Part shown: piece after piece, positions 50,305 to 56,914 of the stretch
How the letters are laid out: every line of letters starts with the position of its first letter
Numbering within the stretch: position 1 is the first letter of the stretch
Position numbers and translations under genes: made by a program
The notes under the pieces: generated by a model
Seen by the model: only the letters and a program-made list of their open reading frames with translations
Told to the model about the DNA's origin: nothing
Databases searched by the model: none
Assembly: GCF_001421565.1 (NCBI RefSeq)
Contig: NZ_LMKQ01000001.1
Coordinates: 2,162,604-2,226,603, forward strand
Direction of reading: 5' to 3'
DNA: 64,000 nt
Origin: Agromyces sp. Leaf222
GTDB lineage: Bacteria; Actinomycetota; Actinomycetes; Actinomycetales; Microbacteriaceae

Positions 50305-51252
50305 TCAGCGCCAGAACGCGGCGAGCCGTGCGGCGGCGGCCCGGCCTCGGTCGAATCCGGCCTGTGCGGCGGGCGGGCGCAACGACGGGTTCATCGCGTC
50401 GGGTCCGAACAGGTGCTCGGAGTCCTCGTCGGGGAAGAGCGTCTCGACCCTGCTGCCGTGGGCCCGGAGTTCGTCGACCTGGGTGGCGAGATGCATGCCC
50501 CAGTCCATCGGCGTTCGCGTTCGGCCGCCGAAGGGCGACAGCACGAGCACCCGCGCGCTGCCGGCGGCGAGGTCGGCGTTCTCGGCGTTGGTTCGGTAGC
50601 CGCCGTCGATGTACTGCGTGCCGCCGATGCGGTAGGCGAATGCGCTCGAACAGCTGGCGGCCACCGCATCCGCGAGATCGACGCCGCTGTCTCGCTCGAA
50701 CACGACGGGTTCGCCCGTCGCTGCGTCGACCGCGGTGATGAGCACCCGCTGCTGCGGCCAGTCCTGGCTCGGCAGCCGGGAGGCGACGGTGGCACGCCAC
50801 CGAGCTTGCACGGCGTCGTCGGATGCCGCGGCGAGCTCGATCGCTGCGGCGCCCATGCGGCGACGCATGTCCGCCGGGCTGCCGGCGGCCTCGATGATCC
50901 GTCGGGTCCGCTCCATCTGGTCGATGACGGGGCGGGCGGAGGCGCGTGCGCCGCCCCCTGCGATCGATCCGTTGCCAGGGTGCATGGTCGAAGGGGCGGT
51001 GAGGATGTCGTCCAGCAGGCGCGCCGGATTCGCGCCGGTGATCTGGGCGGCGGCCGTCGATCCGGCCGACGTGCCGATGACGAGGTCGGCTCCGGTGACG
51101 TCGAGGCCGCCATCGAGGAGGCCGGCGACGACGCCGATGAGCCAGGCGTTGCCGGTGGAGCCGCCACCGCCGAGCACGAGTGCCGTGCGACGGCGTGGTT
51201 CGGTGGCGCCGGGACGAGGGGTGCGAGGGTCGTGCGAAGGAGAGTGATTCAT
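50305..51252 (-). CDS. Patatin-like phospholipase
   Basis: A 315-residue patatin-fold acyl hydrolase. The oxyanion loop is GGGGSTGNAW, the nucleophile elbow GTSAGS (Ser about residue 63) and the catalytic Asp lies in YIDGGYRTNAEN. No signal peptide is present. Bacterial patatins cleave phospholipid or other acyl esters; the substrate is unknown. The ATG at 51252 has little Shine-Dalgarno. A tiny ORF with an excellent ribosome binding site lies 49 bp upstream. Confidence 0.88.
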   Translation of the reverse strand: MNHSPSHDPRTPRPGATEPRRRTALVLGGGGSTGNAWLIGVVAGLLDGGLDVTGADLVIGTSAGSTAAAQITGANPARLLDDILTAPSTMHPGNGSIAGGGARASARPVIDQMERTRRIIEAAGSPADMRRRMGAAAIELAAASDDAVQARWRATVASRLPSQDWPQQRVLITAVDAATGEPVVFERDSGVDLADAVAASCSSAFAYRIGGTQYIDGGYRTNAENADLAAGSARVLVLSPFGGRTRTPMDWGMHLATQVDELRAHGSRVETLFPDEDSEHLFGPDAMNPSLRPPAAQAGFDRGRAAAARLAAFWR

Positions 51253-51301
51253 CGTCGGAGCTTTCTGTGCGTGTCTGCAGCGCTCCCCCGCGACGGGTTC
51301 G

Positions 51302-51355
51302 TCAGTCGCGGGATCGTGAACTCGAAGGAGCGCCCGGAATGGACGTTGCGTGCAT
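51302..51355 (-). CDS. Possible 17-codon leader ORF upstream of the patatin gene
   Basis: The frame reads MHATSIPGAPSSSRSRD and stops 49 bp before the patatin start. GAGGAGGTGA lies 5-6 nt before its ATG, the strongest Shine-Dalgarno in this region, whereas the patatin gene has almost none. TAGAGT (51399-51394) is a plausible -10. Translation of the ORF could affect the downstream gene. Its short length means it may be chance. Confidence 0.35.
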   Translation of the reverse strand: MHATSIPGAPSSSRSRD

Positions 51356-51466
51356 CGGGCTCACCTCCTCGAATCGTGTCACGTTCGTCGAGAACTCTAC
51401 CGCTCGAGCGCGACAGGCGATCAGTCGATCTCCGGCCTCGGCTCAAGCGCCGGCTCCGGTCTGACG

Positions 51467-51484
51467 CATAGGCTGTGATCTATG
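51467..51484 (+). promoter_or_regulatory. Operator of the arsR-arsC fusion gene
   Basis: CATAGGCTGTGATCTATG is an imperfect palindrome that contains TAGGCT (-10 candidate, 51469-51474) and ends on the ATG itself. A near-identical perfect version precedes the second arsC. Binding would cover the -10 and the start of a leaderless transcript. Confidence 0.75.
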
Positions 51485-52390
51485 GATCCCGTCGCGATCG
51501 ACACCAGGAGCATCGCCGGCAGCGCCGCGCTGATCTCGGACCCGACGCGGGGCCGACTGCTGCGGCTCCTCCTCGCCCGGCCCGACGGCCGCTCGACCGT
51601 CACTCGGCTGGCCGATGAGCTCGGCCTGCGGCAACCGACCGTCACCCACCATGCCAAGGCCCTCGCAGAGGCCGGCATCCTCGCCCGCGCACCCGAGGGG
51701 CGCCAGGTCTGGTACTCGATCGCCGCCGACCGGCTCGACCTCGTCAGCGACCTCCTGACCACCGACATCCCGGCGCTCCCTGAGGATTCGGTGTTCGACC
51801 GTATCGTCGACGATCTCTCGCTGCGGTTCACTGGAACCTTCGGCCGCGAGACCGTCGAGCGATGCGTAACCGAGTGCCGGCGGCTCCTCACGAGCACCGC
51901 GACGACGACACGGCTGGCCTCGCGCACCGCGAGCTTCGCCACCGAGCGCCTCTCGGCCATGGCATCCGAGCGGTCGCCGGCCGAAGGCATGCCCGAGGTG
52001 CTGTTCGTCTGCGTGCAGAACGCCGGTCGCTCGCAGATGGCCGCCGCCCTCCTGCGCCGGCTCGCCGGCGACCGCATCCACGTCCGCACCGCCGGGTCGC
52101 AGCCGGCCGCGCGGGTCTCCCCCGCGATCGTCGACGCCCTCGAGGAGCTCGGCGTGCCCATCGGCGACGAGTTCCCGAAGCCGCTCACCGACGACGTGGT
52201 GCGCGCCGCGGATGTCGTCGTCACACTGGGCTGCGGCGACGCCTGCCCGGTCTATGCCGGCACGCGCTACCTCGATTGGGATCTCCCCGACCCCGTCGGG
52301 CGAACGAGCGATGAGGTGCGGGCGATCCGCGATGCCCTCGACGAGCGGGTCCGCGGCCTGCTCGTGAGCCTCCTCCCCCGCACGAGCTGA
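51482..52390 (+). CDS. ArsR regulator fused to arsenate reductase ArsC
   Basis: A 302-residue fusion. Residues ~10-90 are an ArsR winged HTH (TRLADELGLRQPTVTHHAKAL). Residues ~100-135 are a three-helix segment (DRIVDDLSLRFTGTFGRETV) found in actinobacterial ArsC proteins. From ~173 there is a low-molecular-weight-phosphatase-type ArsC domain with VFVCVQNAGRSQMAA-like P loop (Cys about 179) and GCGDACPV. It would sense metalloid and reduce arsenate to arsenite. The ATG is 7 nt after TAGGCT and inside a palindromic operator, so the gene is likely autoregulated. Confidence 0.92.
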   Translation: MDPVAIDTRSIAGSAALISDPTRGRLLRLLLARPDGRSTVTRLADELGLRQPTVTHHAKALAEAGILARAPEGRQVWYSIAADRLDLVSDLLTTDIPALPEDSVFDRIVDDLSLRFTGTFGRETVERCVTECRRLLTSTATTTRLASRTASFATERLSAMASERSPAEGMPEVLFVCVQNAGRSQMAAALLRRLAGDRIHVRTAGSQPAARVSPAIVDALEELGVPIGDEFPKPLTDDVVRAADVVVTLGCGDACPVYAGTRYLDWDLPDPVGRTSDEVRAIRDALDERVRGLLVSLLPRTS

Positions 52391-52418
52391 CCGTCTGACT
52401 CCGGCACCCGGACGAAAG

Positions 52419-52436
52419 CATAGATTGTGATCTATG
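52419..52436 (+). promoter_or_regulatory. Operator of the stand-alone arsC
   Basis: CATAGATTGTGATCTATG has perfect 7-bp arms (CATAGAT/ATCTATG) around TGTG. It includes TAGATT (52421-52426) as candidate -10. It matches the palindrome before the arsR-arsC fusion in 16 of 18 positions, so the same ArsR domain probably controls both. Confidence 0.8.
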
Positions 52437-52489
52437 CTTAACGCGCCCCCTCCGGGCTGCCGCCGTTCGAGTGAAGTGAGAACCCTTCG

Positions 52490-52906
52490 ATGTCCGAGAA
52501 GCCCACGGTCCTGTTCGTCTGCGTCCACAACGCCGGCCGCTCCCAGATGGCGGCCGGGTTCCTCCGCGAGCTCGGCGGGGCGCGCGTCGAGGTGCTCTCC
52601 GCGGGATCCGAGCCGAAGGACTCCATCAATCCCGTCGCCGTGCAGGCCATGGCAGAGCTCGGCGTCGATATCGCGCGGAACGTGCCGAAGGTGCTGACAA
52701 CGGAAGCGGTTCGAACCTCCGATGTCGTGATCACGATGGGATGCGGCGACGCCTGCCCGATCTTCCCCGGCAAGCGCTACGAGGACTGGAAGCTCGACGA
52801 CCCCGCCGGGCAGGGCATCGAGGCGGTCCGTCCCATCCGCGACGAGATCCGCACGCGCGTCGAGGCACTCCTCGCGGGACTGCTGCCGCCCTCGTCAGAC
52901 GACTGA
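52490..52906 (+). CDS. arsC: Arsenate reductase ArsC (LMW-PTP type)
   Basis: A 138-residue ArsC: P loop VLFVCVHNAGRSQMAAGFL with catalytic Cys about residue 11, GSEPKDSINPVAVQAM, and TMGCGDACPIFPGKRYEDW with the second redox Cys. The thiol-linked mechanism uses mycoredoxin/mycothiol or thioredoxin in actinobacteria. It lies 99 bp after the fused arsR-arsC and has its own operator-promoter, with a leader of ~55 nt. Two ArsC domains next to each other suggest dosage or different redox partners (inference). Confidence 0.93.
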   Translation: MSEKPTVLFVCVHNAGRSQMAAGFLRELGGARVEVLSAGSEPKDSINPVAVQAMAELGVDIARNVPKVLTTEAVRTSDVVITMGCGDACPIFPGKRYEDWKLDDPAGQGIEAVRPIRDEIRTRVEALLAGLLPPSSDD

Positions 52907-52921
52907 CGGCGAACCGCTCCG

Positions 52922-53590
52922 TCAGCGCCGTCCGTGATCGGCCTTCCGTTCCTCGTCGAGGAGCATGCCGACCGGGGTGGCGCAGGTGTCGCCCCGCCAC
53001 GCCTCGATGCCCTCGCGGATGGCGAAGACGGCGATCACGAGCGCGGCGATCGAATCGGCCCACGCCCACCCGAGGAGCGAGTTGAGCACGAGTCCGATGA
53101 GGACGGCCGCGGACAGGTAGGTGCAGATCAGCGTCTGCTTGCTGTCGGCGACGGCGGTGGCCGAACCGAGTTCGCGGCCCGCACGCCGCTCCGCCCAGGA
53201 GAGGAACGGCATCACGATCACGCTCAGCGCGGTGATCACCAGGCCGAGCGTCGAGTGCTCCGCCTCCGGCAGGACGCCGATGATGGTGAGCACGGCGGTG
53301 ACGCTCACGTACGCCCCGAGGGCGAGGAACGAAACGGCGATGACCCGCAACGTCGGCTTCTCGTACCGTTCGGGGTCGCTGCGGCTGAACTGCCACGCGA
53401 CGGCCGCCGCAGAGAGCACCTCGACGAGCGAGTCCAGCCCGAATCCCATCAACGCCGCCGAGGACGCGGCGGCCCCCGCCGTGATGGCGACCGCGGCCTC
53501 GATGACGTTGTAGGCGATCGTGATCCCGACGATCACGCGGATCCGGCGGTGCAGCGCTCGCCGACGCTCCTCAGGCGGAGCGATGCTCAC
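52922..53590 (-). CDS. Cation diffusion facilitator-type transporter
   Basis: A 222-residue membrane protein with about six helices. GFGLDSLVEVLSAAAVAWQ is the CDF helix-2 motif and GWAWADSIAALVIAVFA the helix-5 motif; the usual cytoplasmic C-terminal domain is nearly absent (~25 residues after helix 6). CDF proteins exchange divalent metals for protons. Substrate here is unknown, but the gene is coupled (GTGA overlap, 53587-53590) to the flavoprotein and lies between two ArsR genes. No ArsB or Acr3 pump occurs in the window. Confidence 0.85.
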   Translation of the reverse strand: MSIAPPEERRRALHRRIRVIVGITIAYNVIEAAVAITAGAAASSAALMGFGLDSLVEVLSAAAVAWQFSRSDPERYEKPTLRVIAVSFLALGAYVSVTAVLTIIGVLPEAEHSTLGLVITALSVIVMPFLSWAERRAGRELGSATAVADSKQTLICTYLSAAVLIGLVLNSLLGWAWADSIAALVIAVFAIREGIEAWRGDTCATPVGMLLDEERKADHGRR

Positions 53591-54909
53591 GCGGATGCCC
53601 CGCAGCAGGCCGACGGCCCGTCGACGACCGTCGAGCACACCCCGGTCGATGGCAGCACGAGCTCGACCTTCGCGGCCGCGTCGAGGTCGCCGGCGAGCCA
53701 GGCCGTGACGGACCGCACCTGTTCGTAGCCGGTTGCGAGGAGGAACGTCGGTGCGCGGCCGTACGACTTCATGCCGACGATGAAGAACCCGTGCTCCGGA
53801 TGCCGCAGCTCGCCGAATCCGTGAGGCTCGACGGTCCCGCACGAGTGCAGGTTCGGATCGATGAGCGGCGCCAGACGCGTGGGCGCCTCGACGACGTCGT
53901 CGAGGTCGAGGCGGATCTCGCGCAGGACGTCGAGGTCCGGTCGGAACCCGGTCGCGTTGACGACCAGGTCGGTCGCGTGCACGACGACGTCGCCGCCTCG
54001 CCGGCCGACGAGCTCGAGGTGGTCGCCCGTTCGGCGGGCCCGAATGATCTCGAATCCGTCGACGAGTTCGACCTCGCCCCTTCGGACCGCCACGTCGAGG
54101 CGCCCCCCGAGACGCGCCCGATCCGCGAGCTCGTCATCCGCCGATGCCGAGACGCGCACGGCCGCCCCGGTCCGGATGATCCAGCTCACTCCGGTGCCGG
54201 GCACCTCGCGTGCGAGCTGCACCAGCCCCAGCAGCGTGTTCGCGGCGGAATGCCCGGCGCCGACCACGGTGGTGCGGCGACCCTCGAACACCGCGCGGTC
54301 ACGGCCGAGCACGTCGGGCAACGCCGGCTGCACGAGGTCGGCGACCTCGTCGAGTCCGAGCAGGCCGAGTCCGTCCGAGCCGAGCGGGTTCGGCGTGCGA
54401 TAGGTGCCCGAGGCGTCGATGACCGCTCGTGCGGCCACCTCCTCGATGCCGTCGGCGGTCCGGACCCGCACGACGAAGGGGGTGGTCGCTCGATTCGCGC
54501 TGCGCGTGCGATCCATGCCCTCGCGACTCACGGCGAGCACTTCGGTCCCCGTGCGCACCCGCCCGGCGATGGCATCGATCCTGGAGAGCGGCGCGAGATA
54601 GGAATCCACGAGCTCCGTCCCCGACGGGGTGCGCTCGGGATCGGGGTGAACCCATCCGACACGCTCGAGCAGACGGCCGGAGGCCGGATCGACGAGATGC
54701 CTCCATGGCGAGAACAGTTGGGTGTGACCCCAGTCGCGGATGCTGTCGGCGATCTGCTCCCCCGCCTCGAGCACCGTGAAGTCGATGCCCCGCTCGACGA
54801 GGTTCGCCGCGGCGGCGAGGCCAATGGGGCCGGCGCCGATGATGACGACCGGGAGCGCGGCGAGCCGGTCGGTCACCATGGGGCGCGGGGTCAGGTCGAG
54901 CAACGTCAC
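53587..54909 (-). CDS. FAD-dependent monooxygenase-like oxidoreductase (ArsO-like context)
   Basis: A 440-residue flavoprotein. The FAD site is VVIIGAGPIGLAAAANLVERG; the second Rossmann fold is TTVVGAGHSAANTLLGLV; VVNATGFRPDLDVL is the ATG motif of flavin monooxygenases. The C terminus ends GVCSTVVDGPSACCGASA, three clustered cysteines that could hold arsenite or another soft metal (inference). Related genes (arsO) occur in arsenic clusters. CAGGAGG just before the GTG sets the start. It diverges from arsR across two inverted copies of an operator-like element. Confidence 0.85.
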   Translation of the reverse strand: MTLLDLTPRPMVTDRLAALPVVIIGAGPIGLAAAANLVERGIDFTVLEAGEQIADSIRDWGHTQLFSPWRHLVDPASGRLLERVGWVHPDPERTPSGTELVDSYLAPLSRIDAIAGRVRTGTEVLAVSREGMDRTRSANRATTPFVVRVRTADGIEEVAARAVIDASGTYRTPNPLGSDGLGLLGLDEVADLVQPALPDVLGRDRAVFEGRRTTVVGAGHSAANTLLGLVQLAREVPGTGVSWIIRTGAAVRVSASADDELADRARLGGRLDVAVRRGEVELVDGFEIIRARRTGDHLELVGRRGGDVVVHATDLVVNATGFRPDLDVLREIRLDLDDVVEAPTRLAPLIDPNLHSCGTVEPHGFGELRHPEHGFFIVGMKSYGRAPTFLLATGYEQVRSVTAWLAGDLDAAAKVELVLPSTGVCSTVVDGPSACCGASA

Positions 54910-54920
54910 GGGGGCCTCCT

Positions 54921-54976
54921 GATATCGATGAACTTCGATGTCATCTTCGAACGATGTATCGAAGTTTGTCAATATC
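54921..54976. promoter_or_regulatory. Paired operator elements between flavoprotein and arsR genes
   Basis: Two related ~20-bp elements face each other: GATATCGATGAACTTCGATG (54921-54940) and, inverted, TATCGAAGTTTGTCAATATC (54957-54976). They share ATCGAAGTT-N2-TC-N-ATATC. One adjoins the flavoprotein ribosome binding site, the other the arsR -10 (TACCGT, 54980-54985). This is the arrangement expected for ArsR repression of both divergent genes. Confidence 0.75.
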
Positions 54977-54991
54977 GAGTACCGTCGATGC

Positions 54992-55360
54992 ATGGTCACG
55001 ATGATCGACATCACCGATGTCAGTGCGAACGCCCGCGACGCATCCGGCGCCTGCTGCGCCCCCCTGGTCCGCGAGCCTCTCGGGGCCGACGAGGCCGAGC
55101 AGCTCGCGCGAAGCATCAAGGCGCTCGCCGACCCGACGCGCCTGCGGCTGCTGTCGATCGTCGCGGCATCCGAAGGCCGTGAGGCGTGCGTCTGCGACCT
55201 GACCGCGCCGGTCGGCCTCAGCCAGCCGACCGTCTCCCATCACCTCAAGATCCTGACCGAGGCCGGGTTCCTCACTCGGAGCAAGCGGGGCACGTGGGCG
55301 TACTTCTCGCTCGTCCCGGAGAGCCTCGACCGGGTCGCCCGGGTACTCCTCGCGGCCTGA
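54992..55360 (+). CDS. arsR: ArsR-family metalloregulator
   Basis: A 122-residue winged-HTH repressor: ALADPTRLRLLSIVAASEG, the metal-site helix ACVCDLT (CxC, the classic arsenite site) and recognition helix SQPTVSHHLKILTEAG. An extra Cys pair (GACCAPL) near residue 20 may add ligands. TACCGT (54980-54985) lies 6 nt before the ATG at 54992, so it is likely leaderless. It probably controls itself and the divergent flavoprotein-transporter pair through two inverted operators. It is distinct in sequence from the ArsR domain of the fusion at 51.5 kb. Confidence 0.92.
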   Translation: MVTMIDITDVSANARDASGACCAPLVREPLGADEAEQLARSIKALADPTRLRLLSIVAASEGREACVCDLTAPVGLSQPTVSHHLKILTEAGFLTRSKRGTWAYFSLVPESLDRVARVLLAA

Positions 55361-55390
55361 GGCCGATGCCGGGCAGCGCCCGAGCCGAGC

Positions 55391-56914
55391 TCATTCGGGG
55401 GGCGTGAATCCCAGCGCGACGTCGATGAGGATGCGGGTGCCGTAGCCCGTCGCGCCCTTCGAACGCCAGGAGTCGTCGCCGTCGGACTGCATGGTTCCCG
55501 CGATGTCCAGGTGCGCCCACGGAGTGTCCCCGACGAACTCCGCGAGGAACAGCCCAGCCGTCGCCGCCCCGGCCGATGCACCGCCGAGGTTCGAGATGTC
55601 CGCGACATCCGAATCGAGCTGCTTGCGGTACTTGCGTTCGAGCGGCAGCTGCCACGCGGGCTCATCGGTGGCATCGGCGGCGGCCTTCACACGGTCGACG
55701 AGCGGCTGGCTGGTGCCGAAGAGCGCCGCCGTCGACGGCCCGAGCGCCATGAGGGCCGCACCGGTGAGCGTGGCGATGTCGATGATCGCGTCGACGCCGG
55801 CCTCGGTGGCGAGCACGAGGCCGTCCATCATGACGAGGCGGCCCTCGGCATCGGTGTTCTTCACCTCGACGGTCTTGCCCCCACGCGCGGTGAGCACGTC
55901 ACCGAGCTTGTACGCCGATCCCGACGGCATGTTGTCGGTGCACATGAGCCACCCCGACACCGCCGCCGTCGCGCCGAGGTCGCGCAGCGCGGTGAAGGCC
56001 GCGAGCACCGAGGCCGCGCCGCCCATGTCCATCTTCATGAGCAGGTGCATGGGGTCGGAAGGCTTCAGGCTGATGCCGCCGGAATCGTACATGATGCCTT
56101 TGCCGATGAGTCCGAGATGACCGGTCGGTTGGCCCGCCGGTGCGAAGCGGAGCACGATGAGCCGCGGCTCCTCGGCGCTGCCGGCGTTCACGCCGAGCAG
56201 GCCGCCGCAGCCCATCTCGATGAGCTCCTGCTTGTCGAACGCCTCGACGTCGAATCCGAACCGCTCGCCGAGCGTCGCCGCGACCTCCGCCATGTCGGTC
56301 GCCGTGAGGTGACTGGGCGGCGTGTTCGCGAGGTCACGGGCGATCGCGGTCGCTCGCGCGGTCACGACGCCCTGGGCGATGCCGGCGGATGCCGCGGCGG
56401 TATCGGCCCCGTCGAGTCGCAGTTCGAGCGAGGCGAGCTTCGGCTCCCGCGCGGTGGCCTTCAGGGCGTCGTAGCGGTAGCGAGCGAGCAGCGCGCCCTC
56501 GGTGAGCGCACGGCCGGCGGATGTCGCGTCGACGCCGCCGATCGACGGAACCCGCAATCCGATGCGCGTCGCCTTCGGCACGGCTCGCACGAACGCGGCG
56601 GCCGCGTCACGCAGCCCACCCTCGGAGATCCCGGATTCCGCGCCCGTCCCGATGACGACGAGGAGCGTCGCCTCCGCGCCGACGAGCACCAGCGAGGTGC
56701 CGGGCTTCGACTCGAAGCCGGCACGGGCCAGCGCGTCGCGGTCGACGGGGACGCCCTCCGGCAGCTCGCCATCGGTGCTCACGAGCACGCCGATGGCCTC
56801 GAGCGCACCGGCGCCGAGTTCGTCGACCGCCACCACCTCGACGGCATCCGATGCCGCGAGCGACGGGATGGCCGAGAACCCTGCCGGGATGAGCTTGTTC
56901 GGGCTGCGGGTCAT
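55391..56914 (-). CDS. pepA: Leucyl aminopeptidase PepA (M17)
   Basis: A 507-residue M17 peptidase. The metal and catalytic residues are visible in LIGKGIMYDSGGISLKPSD (Lys, Asp), MKMDMGGAASVLAAF, and NTDAEGRLVMMDGLVLATEAG (Asp, Glu, Arg). Hexameric cytoplasmic enzyme that removes N-terminal residues during peptide turnover. The ATG at 56914 overlaps the MFS stop by 4 bp (56911-56914), so it is coupled to the exporter upstream. Its 3' end converges on arsR with a 30-bp gap. Confidence 0.95.
   Translation of the reverse strand: MTRSPNKLIPAGFSAIPSLAASDAVEVVAVDELGAGALEAIGVLVSTDGELPEGVPVDRDALARAGFESKPGTSLVLVGAEATLLVVIGTGAESGISEGGLRDAAAAFVRAVPKATRIGLRVPSIGGVDATSAGRALTEGALLARYRYDALKATAREPKLASLELRLDGADTAAASAGIAQGVVTARATAIARDLANTPPSHLTATDMAEVAATLGERFGFDVEAFDKQELIEMGCGGLLGVNAGSAEEPRLIVLRFAPAGQPTGHLGLIGKGIMYDSGGISLKPSDPMHLLMKMDMGGAASVLAAFTALRDLGATAAVSGWLMCTDNMPSGSAYKLGDVLTARGGKTVEVKNTDAEGRLVMMDGLVLATEAGVDAIIDIATLTGAALMALGPSTAALFGTSQPLVDRVKAAADATDEPAWQLPLERKYRKQLDSDVADISNLGGASAGAATAGLFLAEFVGDTPWAHLDIAGTMQSDGDDSWRSKGATGYGTRILIDVALGFTPPE

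Noticed and set aside
54965..54991. PafBC-type promoter (TTGTC...TANNNT) before arsR
   Set aside because: TTGTCA is only 8 nt from TACCGT, too close for the spacing of a PafBC-dependent promoter; the TTGTCA is better explained as part of the ArsR-like operator.
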